From positions 1 to 64,000 of the forward strand of contig JAHEBQ010000016.1 in the NCBI GenBank assembly GCA_024642205.1: DNA of 64,000 bases, read 5' to 3'. Positions within the stretch are counted from its first letter, which is position 1, and every line of letters begins with the position of its first letter. The notes under the pieces were generated by a model, which searched no databases, was not told where the DNA came from, and was given only the letters and a program-made list of their open reading frames with translations. Shown here piece after piece: positions 9,671 to 16,851 of the stretch. Origin of the DNA: Planctomycetaceae bacterium. Its GTDB lineage: Bacteria; Planctomycetota; Planctomycetia; Pirellulales; Pirellulaceae. Position numbers and translations under genes: made by a program.

Positions 9671-9802
9671 CCGCCTCATTCGTTGGCGCCCGATATCATC
9701 AAGGCGTTGCTAACTGGTAATGGGCCGAATGGCCTGAGCTTGCGGCAACTACATCGTGGAAATCCGGTGTCGTGGCGCAAGCAGCGCGAGTTGTGGAAAT
9801 AA
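9671..9802 (+). pseudogene. C-terminal remnant of a site-specific recombinase-like protein
   Basis: In-frame translation gives PPHSLAPDIIKALLTGNGP, then GLSLRQLHRGNPVSWRKQR and a stop at 9800-9802. The pattern LAPDI..A.L.G...GL.L..L...PV.W..QR is the tail found on many serine-recombinase (resolvase/invertase) and related DNA-integration proteins. There is no start codon and no catalytic domain upstream, so only a tail of about 43 residues survives. The identification rests on this motif alone. Confidence 0.45.
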
Positions 9803-9828
9803 AAAACCCCGACCGGTGGGATCAGGGT
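9797..9828 (-). terminator. Rho-independent terminator of the HAF-like gene
   Basis: Read on the minus strand, a 9-bp stem with two wobble pairs (ACCCTGATC pairing with GGTCGGGGT, loop CCACC) is followed by TTTTTTATTT. It lies 66 bp past the stop of the gene at 9894-11348 and is in the right orientation for it. Confidence 0.75.
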
Positions 9829-9893
9829 TCGGTGATTGGCCCGCTTAGTAGTCGACCGTGCTCAACCAGCTGTTGAGCGTTCCAGTTAGCTGG

Positions 9894-11348
9894 CTACGGC
9901 AAGATTTCCGGAATCAGAATGGCTAACACATCACGATCGCTACCATCAGTGTTCGTGCCGACTTGTACGTTCCCAATAATCCATCCAAAGTCCGAACGGT
10001 CACGATCGGAAACACGAACCCATTGCAGGTCCGACGTCGCAAAAACACCCAATGGATCAGAATCCCCGATAATCAAGCTTTCAAAGTCCGAGACAAAAGT
10101 CTCGTCACCGGACACCTCTGGGTCTCCATCTTCGTGAAGGTAGTAGCTGACACCCAGATTATCCTGGTCTTGCCAAACCAAATCCCCAGAGTTGTTTATG
10201 TCATCAACGTATGGTCCGTAGGCAAGATAATTAATCTTTTGGCTCCACTGAACATGAACAATACCGCTTATGCTAATGCGGGCGGCATGTCGTTCTACTC
10301 TGTTTTTTCGCATTGGCACCAAAGCGTCAGCACCGAATTGCCCGAATTCATTGATTGCCGTTGGCCTGCTGAATTCATCGAACTCGACGCCACCGTTATC
10401 GGTATAGGCCAACCCGATACCGTTGGCGTCAGTCGCATTCTGTTGAATCATGTACGTAAGCAAAGGCCCTCTGCTGGTACCAACCGCACTTGTGCCGACA
10501 ACCTCCAACATGTTGTTGAACTCAATTTCTGGCCATCCGACACTGTAAAAGAAGTACGGCTCGGCGGCATTTTTGCGGACATGAATCAGATAGTCAGAAT
10601 CGGGGTTGTAAACCGATATTTGGCGCGAAGGATCTTCGCTGGTGAAATAGCCACTCAACAATATGTCCCCCACTTCGTTCACTCGCCACGCGGAAGTACT
10701 AACCGCACCTGGATAGAAAGGGGGCAACTCTTTTAAAGTCAATGATTCTTGTTCGAGATCGATTGTGCATCCAATTGAATCTCTTCCAAGTCCGCTTCTT
10801 ACAGTGCCGCAGATGCGACCGCTCGAATTGACTCCGTAAAAGGCCGACTGCTGATGCGTACCTGGCACCCAGCTAGGCGGCGTGGTTCGACCTTCGGGAT
10901 AGCCGGGGCCGATCAGCTCAAAGATGTCCCAGAACTTCCTTTCAATGGGCAGGTTGTCGGTATCCGGATCATACAAGGGGCTGTTTGGATCGGAGTCTGC
11001 GAACGTGGAGTCCGGATCAATCAAGCCAAAGTGATCGTAGACAAACGCCGACCGCCCAACCCGATCATTTCTGTGATAGTAACCGACGACCAAAGCCACC
11101 GTCGCGTCGCCATTGGAATCGGTGGCGAACGCGAAGTTCAAGGGATGAACCCACAGAGTCTCCGGTGGCAGATCAGGCCAGTGGACGCGATAGCCAATCC
11201 CGATTTCGACTGGGGGTTCCTCCCCTCCTCCGCCGCCACCTTTACCGCCCTTGCCGCTATTGCCCTGAGCCAGGGCAGAGCTGGCGAACACCGCCATAGC
11301 AACCATTGAAAAAGTTATTGTCAGCAAACGAAACAATTGACATTTCAT
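9894..11348 (-). CDS. Secreted HAF-repeat-like protein
   Basis: 484 aa. A signal peptide (residues 1-27, ending ASSALAQ) is followed by a glycine-rich linker (GKGGKGGGGGGEE). The body carries degenerate HAF-type motifs: VNSSGRICGTV, VNEVGDILLSGY, FNNMLEVVG, INEFGQFG and INNSGDLVW. It is a distant relative of the protein at 1-723 by domain plan, not close in sequence. GGAG precedes the ATG. It lies 135 bp after the second kinase on the same strand, with a stable hairpin in the gap, and ends in a clear terminator. The role is unknown. Export and position suggest it is a cell-surface or periplasmic output of, or sensor for, the kinase module; that is inference. Confidence 0.8.
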   Translation of the reverse strand: MKCQLFRLLTITFSMVAMAVFASSALAQGNSGKGGKGGGGGGEEPPVEIGIGYRVHWPDLPPETLWVHPLNFAFATDSNGDATVALVVGYYHRNDRVGRSAFVYDHFGLIDPDSTFADSDPNSPLYDPDTDNLPIERKFWDIFELIGPGYPEGRTTPPSWVPGTHQQSAFYGVNSSGRICGTVRSGLGRDSIGCTIDLEQESLTLKELPPFYPGAVSTSAWRVNEVGDILLSGYFTSEDPSRQISVYNPDSDYLIHVRKNAAEPYFFYSVGWPEIEFNNMLEVVGTSAVGTSRGPLLTYMIQQNATDANGIGLAYTDNGGVEFDEFSRPTAINEFGQFGADALVPMRKNRVERHAARISISGIVHVQWSQKINYLAYGPYVDDINNSGDLVWQDQDNLGVSYYLHEDGDPEVSGDETFVSDFESLIIGDSDPLGVFATSDLQWVRVSDRDRSDFGWIIGNVQVGTNTDGSDRDVLAILIPEILP

Positions 11349-11430
11349 TGTCGATTCTCCTGCTCGTTCGCACTAAAATAATTTGCAAGATGCACCAAGC
11401 GGGCGAACATTTCGTTTGACTGCATCCCGG

Positions 11431-11479
11431 GGGTCGATTCGACTTGGTTGGTAGCTGGGACGAATCGACCCGTTTTTTT
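11431..11479 (+). terminator. Perfect 11-bp stem-loop with seven T on the plus strand
   Basis: GGGTCGATTCG (11431-11441) pairs perfectly with CGAATCGACCC (11461-11471) across a 19-base loop; G and then seven T follow on the plus strand. It has the form of an intrinsic terminator, but every nearby gene is on the minus strand, where the hairpin has A residues before it and no T run after it. On the minus strand it lies in the mRNA between the kinase and the HAF-like gene. Confidence 0.65.
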
Positions 11480-11483
11480 GATC

Positions 11484-14400
11484 TCAATCGTGCTGCTTGA
11501 ACTCGGCCCATCTTTCCCGCCACTCAGCGGCCAGCTTGTCATGTCCAGCCTGCGGATCTTTAAGGTGTTTGGCTTCGTAAAGCCTCACCAGTCGTTCGAA
11601 TGAACTGGATAGGAACCGATTCCTGTGGACCGGATCCTGCGTGCTTGCCGTCGCCAGAAGGCCATCATGACTCTTCAGCAGAATTCGCTCTGCCTCATCA
11701 AATTTCCGCATCGCGACAAGCGTGTCGCCGAGCAACGACTGTGCCTTGTAGGTTACCCAGTAGCCGTCGCGTTTCTCGGCAAGTACTCCGGAATACACTT
11801 CAAGCAGCGAGTTCGCAATCTCATACTTTTGCGCTGGAATAAAGTAGTTCTCACATAGCTGTCTCATTTCCAAGGCCAGAGAAACACTGTCTTTAGGGTA
11901 CCCTCGACGAAGGGTCAACAAATGTTCGTCTGCCATTTCTGAAGCGGACTGCTCCCGCCCTGTTTGTAGGTAGGCACCAATCAAAACTGGAGTTACCCAA
12001 ACCAGCTCCGGATTATTCTGAATCGACGAGTGAGCTTCTTCCAGATACTCGATCGCTTCCTCAAACCGTTTGGCATCCGCCAGGTTCTTTCCCAGGTTGG
12101 CGATGTACTTTACGGTTTTAGGATGTTCCCGACTTGCCTTGGCTGTCTGTTGTGTTTTCAACCGCTGCAACAACATAATCGCATTGTCATACTCACCGCA
12201 CGCCCAATATTGAGTTGCCAACCAGTAATGGATTTGCATCACGTCTGGATCGTCATCGGATCGATCAGCTGAGATGATGTCGACGACGTTCCGAGCGAGA
12301 GCAAGGGACCGATCATTTTTGCCAAGTCTGCAATAGACACTGGATAGCAGTCGCGTCGTGCGAAGTGTACTTGGGTTATTCGCCCCGATGCGGTCGATTT
12401 TCATTTTCTGCGCAGCCTCCAATGCATCACGGGCATCCTTCAACCTTCCCAGGTAGAAATAGGCATACCCGAGATTGTGCAATGTCGTCAGTGTCTTGAT
12501 GTGATCTTCGCCGAGCGACTCCTGCTGGCTTGCCAACACCTGTTCAAACATGGGTATCGCTGACTCCCACTTTCGCTGCATATTGAAAACAGCGGCCAGG
12601 TTCTGCCTCGCGTTAAGTGTTTGGGGATGCGTGTTGCCAAGCCGACTTTCGCTAGAGCTTAAGGCATCTCGAAATGCTTTTTCGGCAAGGTCATACTCCT
12701 TATTTTGCGCATAGGCAGTGCCGAGATTGTTCAAACAGGTAATCGTATTTGGATGCTCGATTCCCAGTTTGCGGTTGCACCATTCGAGATTTCGTTCCAG
12801 AATTTCCTTAGCATCTTCAATTCGGCCAGATTTGGTCAGGCAAGTCGCGAGTGAATTCGCGGTTGCCACGGTTTGAGAATGATCGTCGCCTAGCGTGTCC
12901 CGCAACTGAGTGATTGCGGTGTCAAGAAGTTCGACCGCCCGATCAACGTCGCCCAATTGACCATGAATATCGGCCAAGTTGCGAATCGATCGCAATGAGA
13001 CTGGGTCAAACGCATCGAGATGTTCAACCGCCAAAGCTACAGCGGCGGACTGCTGCTCGAGCGCCTGGTTGAACTCGCTTGCAAGATACATGCAATGGGC
13101 GAGATCGTTCAGGCTGGCGATCGTTTCGCGGTTCTTAATCCCGTTCAACGCTTCTCGTTGATCTAGCGCTTGCTCGAATAGCGAAACTGCCTCCGGGTAG
13201 TTCCCAACCTTCTCATTGGCTTTGGCCAGCAGCCGCAAACTGTCCACCAACTGGTTGGGTTGAATGCCAGTTGCTCGGCGAGCGAACTGATATGTCTCAT
13301 CGGCCAGTTTCAGAGCATCGAGATATAGTCCTGATTCCACGTAAGAAAGCGTCAAAGAGTTCGAGATTTTGACTCGTTCTGTTGGATCATGATCTGGCCT
13401 TTGGACACAAGTCGAAAGAGCTCGACGCAAGTGTTGTATCGAATCGTTGTAATGTGCAAATTCCATTAAGCTGGAGCCAACAATCCAATGCAATTGCGAT
13501 TCCGTCTTCGGGTTCAGTTCTTTTTGCCCATTCAACTTCTCGCCCGCCCGCAGCAACAATTGCCTGAGAGTGGAATCTCGCCCCAGCTGAATGGATGACT
13601 GGTCATCAAAACGAAACTGGCCCTCTACCGTTGTTAGCGCCAGAAAATCGTCGACCATAAAGCGGGCAATTGCGGTAGCATTCTCAGCTTCCTGTTTGGC
13701 AATTGTTGTTTTCGCTTCTGCAATGTTTTTCTGTTCACGAATGGCCTGATTGAAGTTGATTGAGACAATCAGTCCAATGCACAATGCCGAGATCACCAAT
13801 ATTGCCAGGCTGACGGCGGTTTTGTTCCGCCCGATAAATTTGCGCAGACGATAAGTCAACTTCGGTGGCATTGCCAGGACCGGCTGATAGTTTAGGTAGC
13901 GGTCGATATCGTCAGTCAAAACGCTTGCGGTTTGGTACCGCCGCGTCCGATCTTTCTCCAGCGCTTTCATCACGATCCAGTCGAGATCGCCGCGGAGTTT
14001 TGAACCCAGCTTCTCAGGTGAGGTCAGGCGATTCGCCGCTGTTTGTTTGGCTTTCTGAACGGCGCTCAACCTGGTGCTCGGTTTGGTCGGTTCGTCCTCA
14101 CGAATCATCCGCAGCGTTTCATCCAACGCCTGAGACTTGATCTTCTCGCGTTCGAAAGGCGGCTCGCCGGCAAGCAATTCGTAGAAGATCGCGCCCAGTG
14201 AATAGATGTCACTGCGGGTGTCGATGTCCAGGTTGTTGAACTGGGCCTGCTCGGGAGACATGTATTCCAGGGTCCCCACGATCTGCCCAAACCGGGTGAA
14301 CATCGTCTGCTCGGTCAACTCGTCACCCGTCGCCTTTGCCACACCGAAGTCGATCACTTTCGGGACCGATTGGTCGTCGTACATTGCGACCATCACGTTA

Positions 14401-15035
14401 GAGGGCTTCAAGTCCCTGTGGATGATCCCTTTCTGATGGGCGTGCTGTACCGCTTGGCAAACCTTTTGAAACAGCTTTAATCGCGCTTCGATATCCAATC
14501 GCAGTTCGTCACAGAATTCCGTGATCGGTTTCCCCTTGACCAGTTCCATTACGAAATACGGCCGCCCTGCATCGGTAGCCCCGGCATCGTGGACTTTGGC
14601 GATATTGGGGTGGTCCATCAGCGCCAAGGCCTGCCGCTCGGCTTCGAAGCGGGCGATCACCTGCCGGGTGTCCATCCCCGTCTTGATCAGTTTCAGCGCG
14701 ACGCGGCGTTTGACCGGCTCGGTCTGCTCGGCCATGTAGACCGTTCCCATTCCGCCTTCGCCGATGACTTCAAGTAGCTTGTAGGGGCCGATCCACTCGT
14801 GGTTTTCCTCAAAATCCTGGGGACGTGTCTCGACACGCGTCAGATCTAACGCAATGGCCTGGCCTTCCAGGAATCGGTCTTCGGGCTGGTAGGCGTCCAA
14901 CAGGACGTCGACTCGTTTCCGGACTTCCGTATCAACTCCGCACGCCTGCTCCAAATAACAGTTTCTTCCCTCGCCAGGTGGGATCTTCCGGGCGACGTTG
15001 AAGATCTGGGCGTCATTAAGTTGAATGGTCTTCAT
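11484..15035 (-). CDS. Transmembrane Ser/Thr protein kinase with kinesin-light-chain-type TPR repeats
   Basis: 1183 aa. Residues 1-80 repeat the N-terminal module seen in the other kinase (YLEQACG..EVRKRVDVLLDAY). The kinase domain spans about 85-395: glycine loop GEGGMG (92-97), Lys115, HRDLKPSN with Asp208, DFG 229-231 and GTLEYMSPEQA. The membrane helix is about 403-425 (AVSLAILVISALCIGLIVSI). After a short coiled linker, about 650 residues of TPRs follow in the 42-residue kinesin-light-chain style (HPNTITCLNNLGTAYAQ, HPQTLNARQNLAAVFNMQ, HIKTLTTLHNLGYAYFYLG). All catalytic residues are intact. The ECF sigma gene lies 103 bp upstream on the same strand and an exported HAF-like gene follows. 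Confidence 0.93.
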   Translation of the reverse strand: MKTIQLNDAQIFNVARKIPPGEGRNCYLEQACGVDTEVRKRVDVLLDAYQPEDRFLEGQAIALDLTRVETRPQDFEENHEWIGPYKLLEVIGEGGMGTVYMAEQTEPVKRRVALKLIKTGMDTRQVIARFEAERQALALMDHPNIAKVHDAGATDAGRPYFVMELVKGKPITEFCDELRLDIEARLKLFQKVCQAVQHAHQKGIIHRDLKPSNVMVAMYDDQSVPKVIDFGVAKATGDELTEQTMFTRFGQIVGTLEYMSPEQAQFNNLDIDTRSDIYSLGAIFYELLAGEPPFEREKIKSQALDETLRMIREDEPTKPSTRLSAVQKAKQTAANRLTSPEKLGSKLRGDLDWIVMKALEKDRTRRYQTASVLTDDIDRYLNYQPVLAMPPKLTYRLRKFIGRNKTAVSLAILVISALCIGLIVSINFNQAIREQKNIAEAKTTIAKQEAENATAIARFMVDDFLALTTVEGQFRFDDQSSIQLGRDSTLRQLLLRAGEKLNGQKELNPKTESQLHWIVGSSLMEFAHYNDSIQHLRRALSTCVQRPDHDPTERVKISNSLTLSYVESGLYLDALKLADETYQFARRATGIQPNQLVDSLRLLAKANEKVGNYPEAVSLFEQALDQREALNGIKNRETIASLNDLAHCMYLASEFNQALEQQSAAVALAVEHLDAFDPVSLRSIRNLADIHGQLGDVDRAVELLDTAITQLRDTLGDDHSQTVATANSLATCLTKSGRIEDAKEILERNLEWCNRKLGIEHPNTITCLNNLGTAYAQNKEYDLAEKAFRDALSSSESRLGNTHPQTLNARQNLAAVFNMQRKWESAIPMFEQVLASQQESLGEDHIKTLTTLHNLGYAYFYLGRLKDARDALEAAQKMKIDRIGANNPSTLRTTRLLSSVYCRLGKNDRSLALARNVVDIISADRSDDDPDVMQIHYWLATQYWACGEYDNAIMLLQRLKTQQTAKASREHPKTVKYIANLGKNLADAKRFEEAIEYLEEAHSSIQNNPELVWVTPVLIGAYLQTGREQSASEMADEHLLTLRRGYPKDSVSLALEMRQLCENYFIPAQKYEIANSLLEVYSGVLAEKRDGYWVTYKAQSLLGDTLVAMRKFDEAERILLKSHDGLLATASTQDPVHRNRFLSSSFERLVRLYEAKHLKDPQAGHDKLAAEWRERWAEFKQHD

Positions 15036-15138
15036 GGCAATTTCCAGGTCGAAAGTGACCTATAGATCAATGCGAAAGTTGGTGCCGACCGACCCAGCGA
15101 AAAATCAATTTTTCTTGAAATTGGATTTCGTGCAGGCG

Positions 15139-15693
15139 TTAGCCGCCAAGTTGAACGCGCAACCAGGTTTTGGCGTAAGCCCAGTCGTTGTCCGCAGTTG
15201 AGGTCGAAACACCTAATGCGTCGGCAGCTTCCGCATGCGAGAGACCAGCGAAAAACCTCAGTTTGACTAACAAGGCCTGGCGTTCGTCCTGCTTTTCAAG
15301 TTCCTGCAGCGCCTCGTCCAACCCCAGCATGTCGATGTCGATACCGTTAATGGCCGGTTCGATCCCAGTCAATGAAACCCGCTGCAGGTGCCCCCCGCGT
15401 TTGGGCCCTTTTTTCTGGCGAGCGATTTCAATCACAATCCGTCGCATGGCCTCGGCCGCTGCCGCAAAGAAATGGCCACGATTGTCCCAGCTGGCATCGT
15501 TTTCCTTCCCGACGAGCCGGAGATAGGCCTCATGTACCAAGGCTGTCGCCTGCAGCGTCTGCCCCGGTTTTTCGTTCGTTAACCGCTGACGGGCCAAAAC
15601 ACGTAGCTCCTCGTATACAAGAGGGAGCAGCTGGTCGGACGCCGAGGGGTCGCCTTGCTGGATCGCGTTAAGGATTTGTGTCACGTCAGTCAT
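15139..15693 (-). CDS. ECF-type RNA polymerase sigma factor, kinase-associated
   Basis: 184 aa from the ATG at 15693 (MTDVTQILNAIQQGDPSAS), aligned with the start of the paralogue at 4867; a TTG two codons earlier is less likely. It shares region 2 with that paralogue almost word for word (PGQTLQATALVHEAYLRLV), again with Thr46 and Thr50 and no acidic DAED stretch. Region 4 reads LSHAEAADALGVSTSTADNDWAYAK, so the recognition helix differs from the paralogue and the two probably read different promoters. It is followed by the kinase at 11484-15035. Confidence 0.92.
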   Translation of the reverse strand: MTDVTQILNAIQQGDPSASDQLLPLVYEELRVLARQRLTNEKPGQTLQATALVHEAYLRLVGKENDASWDNRGHFFAAAAEAMRRIVIEIARQKKGPKRGGHLQRVSLTGIEPAINGIDIDMLGLDEALQELEKQDERQALLVKLRFFAGLSHAEAADALGVSTSTADNDWAYAKTWLRVQLGG

Positions 15694-16287
15694 AAGCAAG
15701 ACTATAGCCGACCAGCACTCGCGACGCGATTGTGTGTTTTCAAGTCGCAGGACGCGGGTTTTGCAGCAGATTGCTACCGCCGTCTCCTAATAAAACACCA
15801 TCTTGGGCCCAACTCATCTCACCCCTATTTTTTCAGCATTTTCTTTCACAGGACGCATTGGAAGTGTATCCCGTGACATTGAGCCTTTTTGGTGGTGATT
15901 TTGGGCCGGGTGCGTTCTGTGAAATTCGCCGGCCCACTTTTCGGAAACCGATAAAATCTCACGATACTTGGCGCAAAAAACGAGGCCCGGAAGAATGAAC
16001 TTCCTGGCCTGTTTTTGTTCGAGCCGAGTTTTACCTGGGCTCGGTATGGAGGCGGAGTGGATCAAGCCTGAGTCCCGTGACGGATCAAAAAACGTTCCTT
16101 CTTTTGTTCCTCTGAAGATACTCGAGCGGAATTGACTTCTTGTGGTTGATTCATGTGGGCAATTCCTTCTCGGCGTTCGGTACATTCACGGTGGAGTGCA
16201 TTTTACGGTATTGAAGAATTGAAGTTCCCCAGAGTTGGTAGACGGTGCGTCTTCTTATGTCAAGATTGTATGACAAATGGAAGATTC
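15694..16287. other. Intergenic region upstream of the second ECF gene
   Basis: About 590 bp without a convincing gene. It holds a bidirectional terminator-like hairpin (15975-16016) and a second small hairpin just after it (about 16019-16046, GAGCC pairing with GGCTC). The ECF promoter must be in the first part. Confidence 0.5.
15975..16016. terminator. Bidirectional terminator-like hairpin
   Basis: AGGCC-C-GGAAG (15983-15993) pairs with CTTCC-T-GGCCT (16000-16010), one mismatch, loop AATGAA. Six A precede it and five T follow, so it can act in both directions. It would isolate the ECF-kinase module from the IS remnant to its right. Confidence 0.6.
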
Positions 16288-16581
16288 ATGAAACGGACGC
16301 GACAGACATTCAGCCGCGAGTACAAACTTGCAGCAGTTTAGAAGGTGATCGAACAGGGCCTGTCGTATTGCCAAGTAGCGCGAGATCTTGGCATTCGGGA
16401 CACACTGATCCACAACTGGAAGAAAGCCATTGTAGCCGATGGCACTCTCCAGGCCGAAATCGACCAGAACCCTTCGGTGGAGGCGGAACTCAAGCGTTTA
16501 CACGAACAAAATCGCCAACTCAGGATGGAAAGAGAAATTTTAAAAAAAGCGAATGCCTACTTTGCCAAAGCAAACATTTGA
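16288..16581 (+). pseudogene. IS3-type transposase orfA with in-frame TAG
   Basis: From the ATG at 16288 the frame reads MKRTRQTFSREYKLAAV, then TAG at 16339-16341, then continues without a break (KVIEQGLSYCQVARDLGIRD) to a leucine-zipper-like end (LKRLHEQNRQLRMEREILKK) and a natural stop at 16581. The helix-turn-helix and the zipper are the hallmarks of IS3 OrfA. Only one codon is damaged. Confidence 0.8.
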
Positions 16582-16783
16582 AGCTGAAGTTCATCGCAGC
16601 CCATCGAAAATGCTGGCCAATCACCATTCTGTGCCGCGTGCGGGAAGTCACCGCTGCGGGCCTTTTACCAGTGGCTTGGGCGCAAGCCTTCGCCGGCACA
16701 GCGGAAACAACAGAAAATCGTGACCGAGATCAATCGGATTCATAAACTTCCCAGGCTCCAGGATTATGGCAGTCCGCGGCTAG
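16576..16783 (+). pseudogene. IS3-type transposase orfB, N-terminal fragment
   Basis: It starts as LKLKFIAAHRKCWPI..CRVREV in one frame and continues in another as FYQWLGRKPSPAQRKQQK, then TEINRIHKLPRLQDYGSPRL. These match the start of IS3 OrfB (CRVLGVS, YGSPR). The DDE catalytic core is absent, so the copy is both frameshifted and truncated. Confidence 0.7.
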
Positions 16784-16851
16784 CGCCGCAGGCTGACGAA
16801 GTTTCAAACCCGATTCTTAAAACCCACATCTATCACATTCGAAGTAGATCA

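Larger units (their letters stand above)
16288..16783 (+). mobile_element. Truncated, decayed IS3-family element
   Basis: It contains an orfA with a premature stop, and an orfB start that is frameshifted and then cut off near 16783, shortly before the sulfatase gene. I could not find terminal inverted repeats. Both open frames are inactive. Confidence 0.75.

Noticed and set aside
16720-16851. N-terminal extension of the sulfatase at 16852
   Set aside because: The added residues translate an IS3 orfB fragment; the signal peptide starts at the ATG at 16852.
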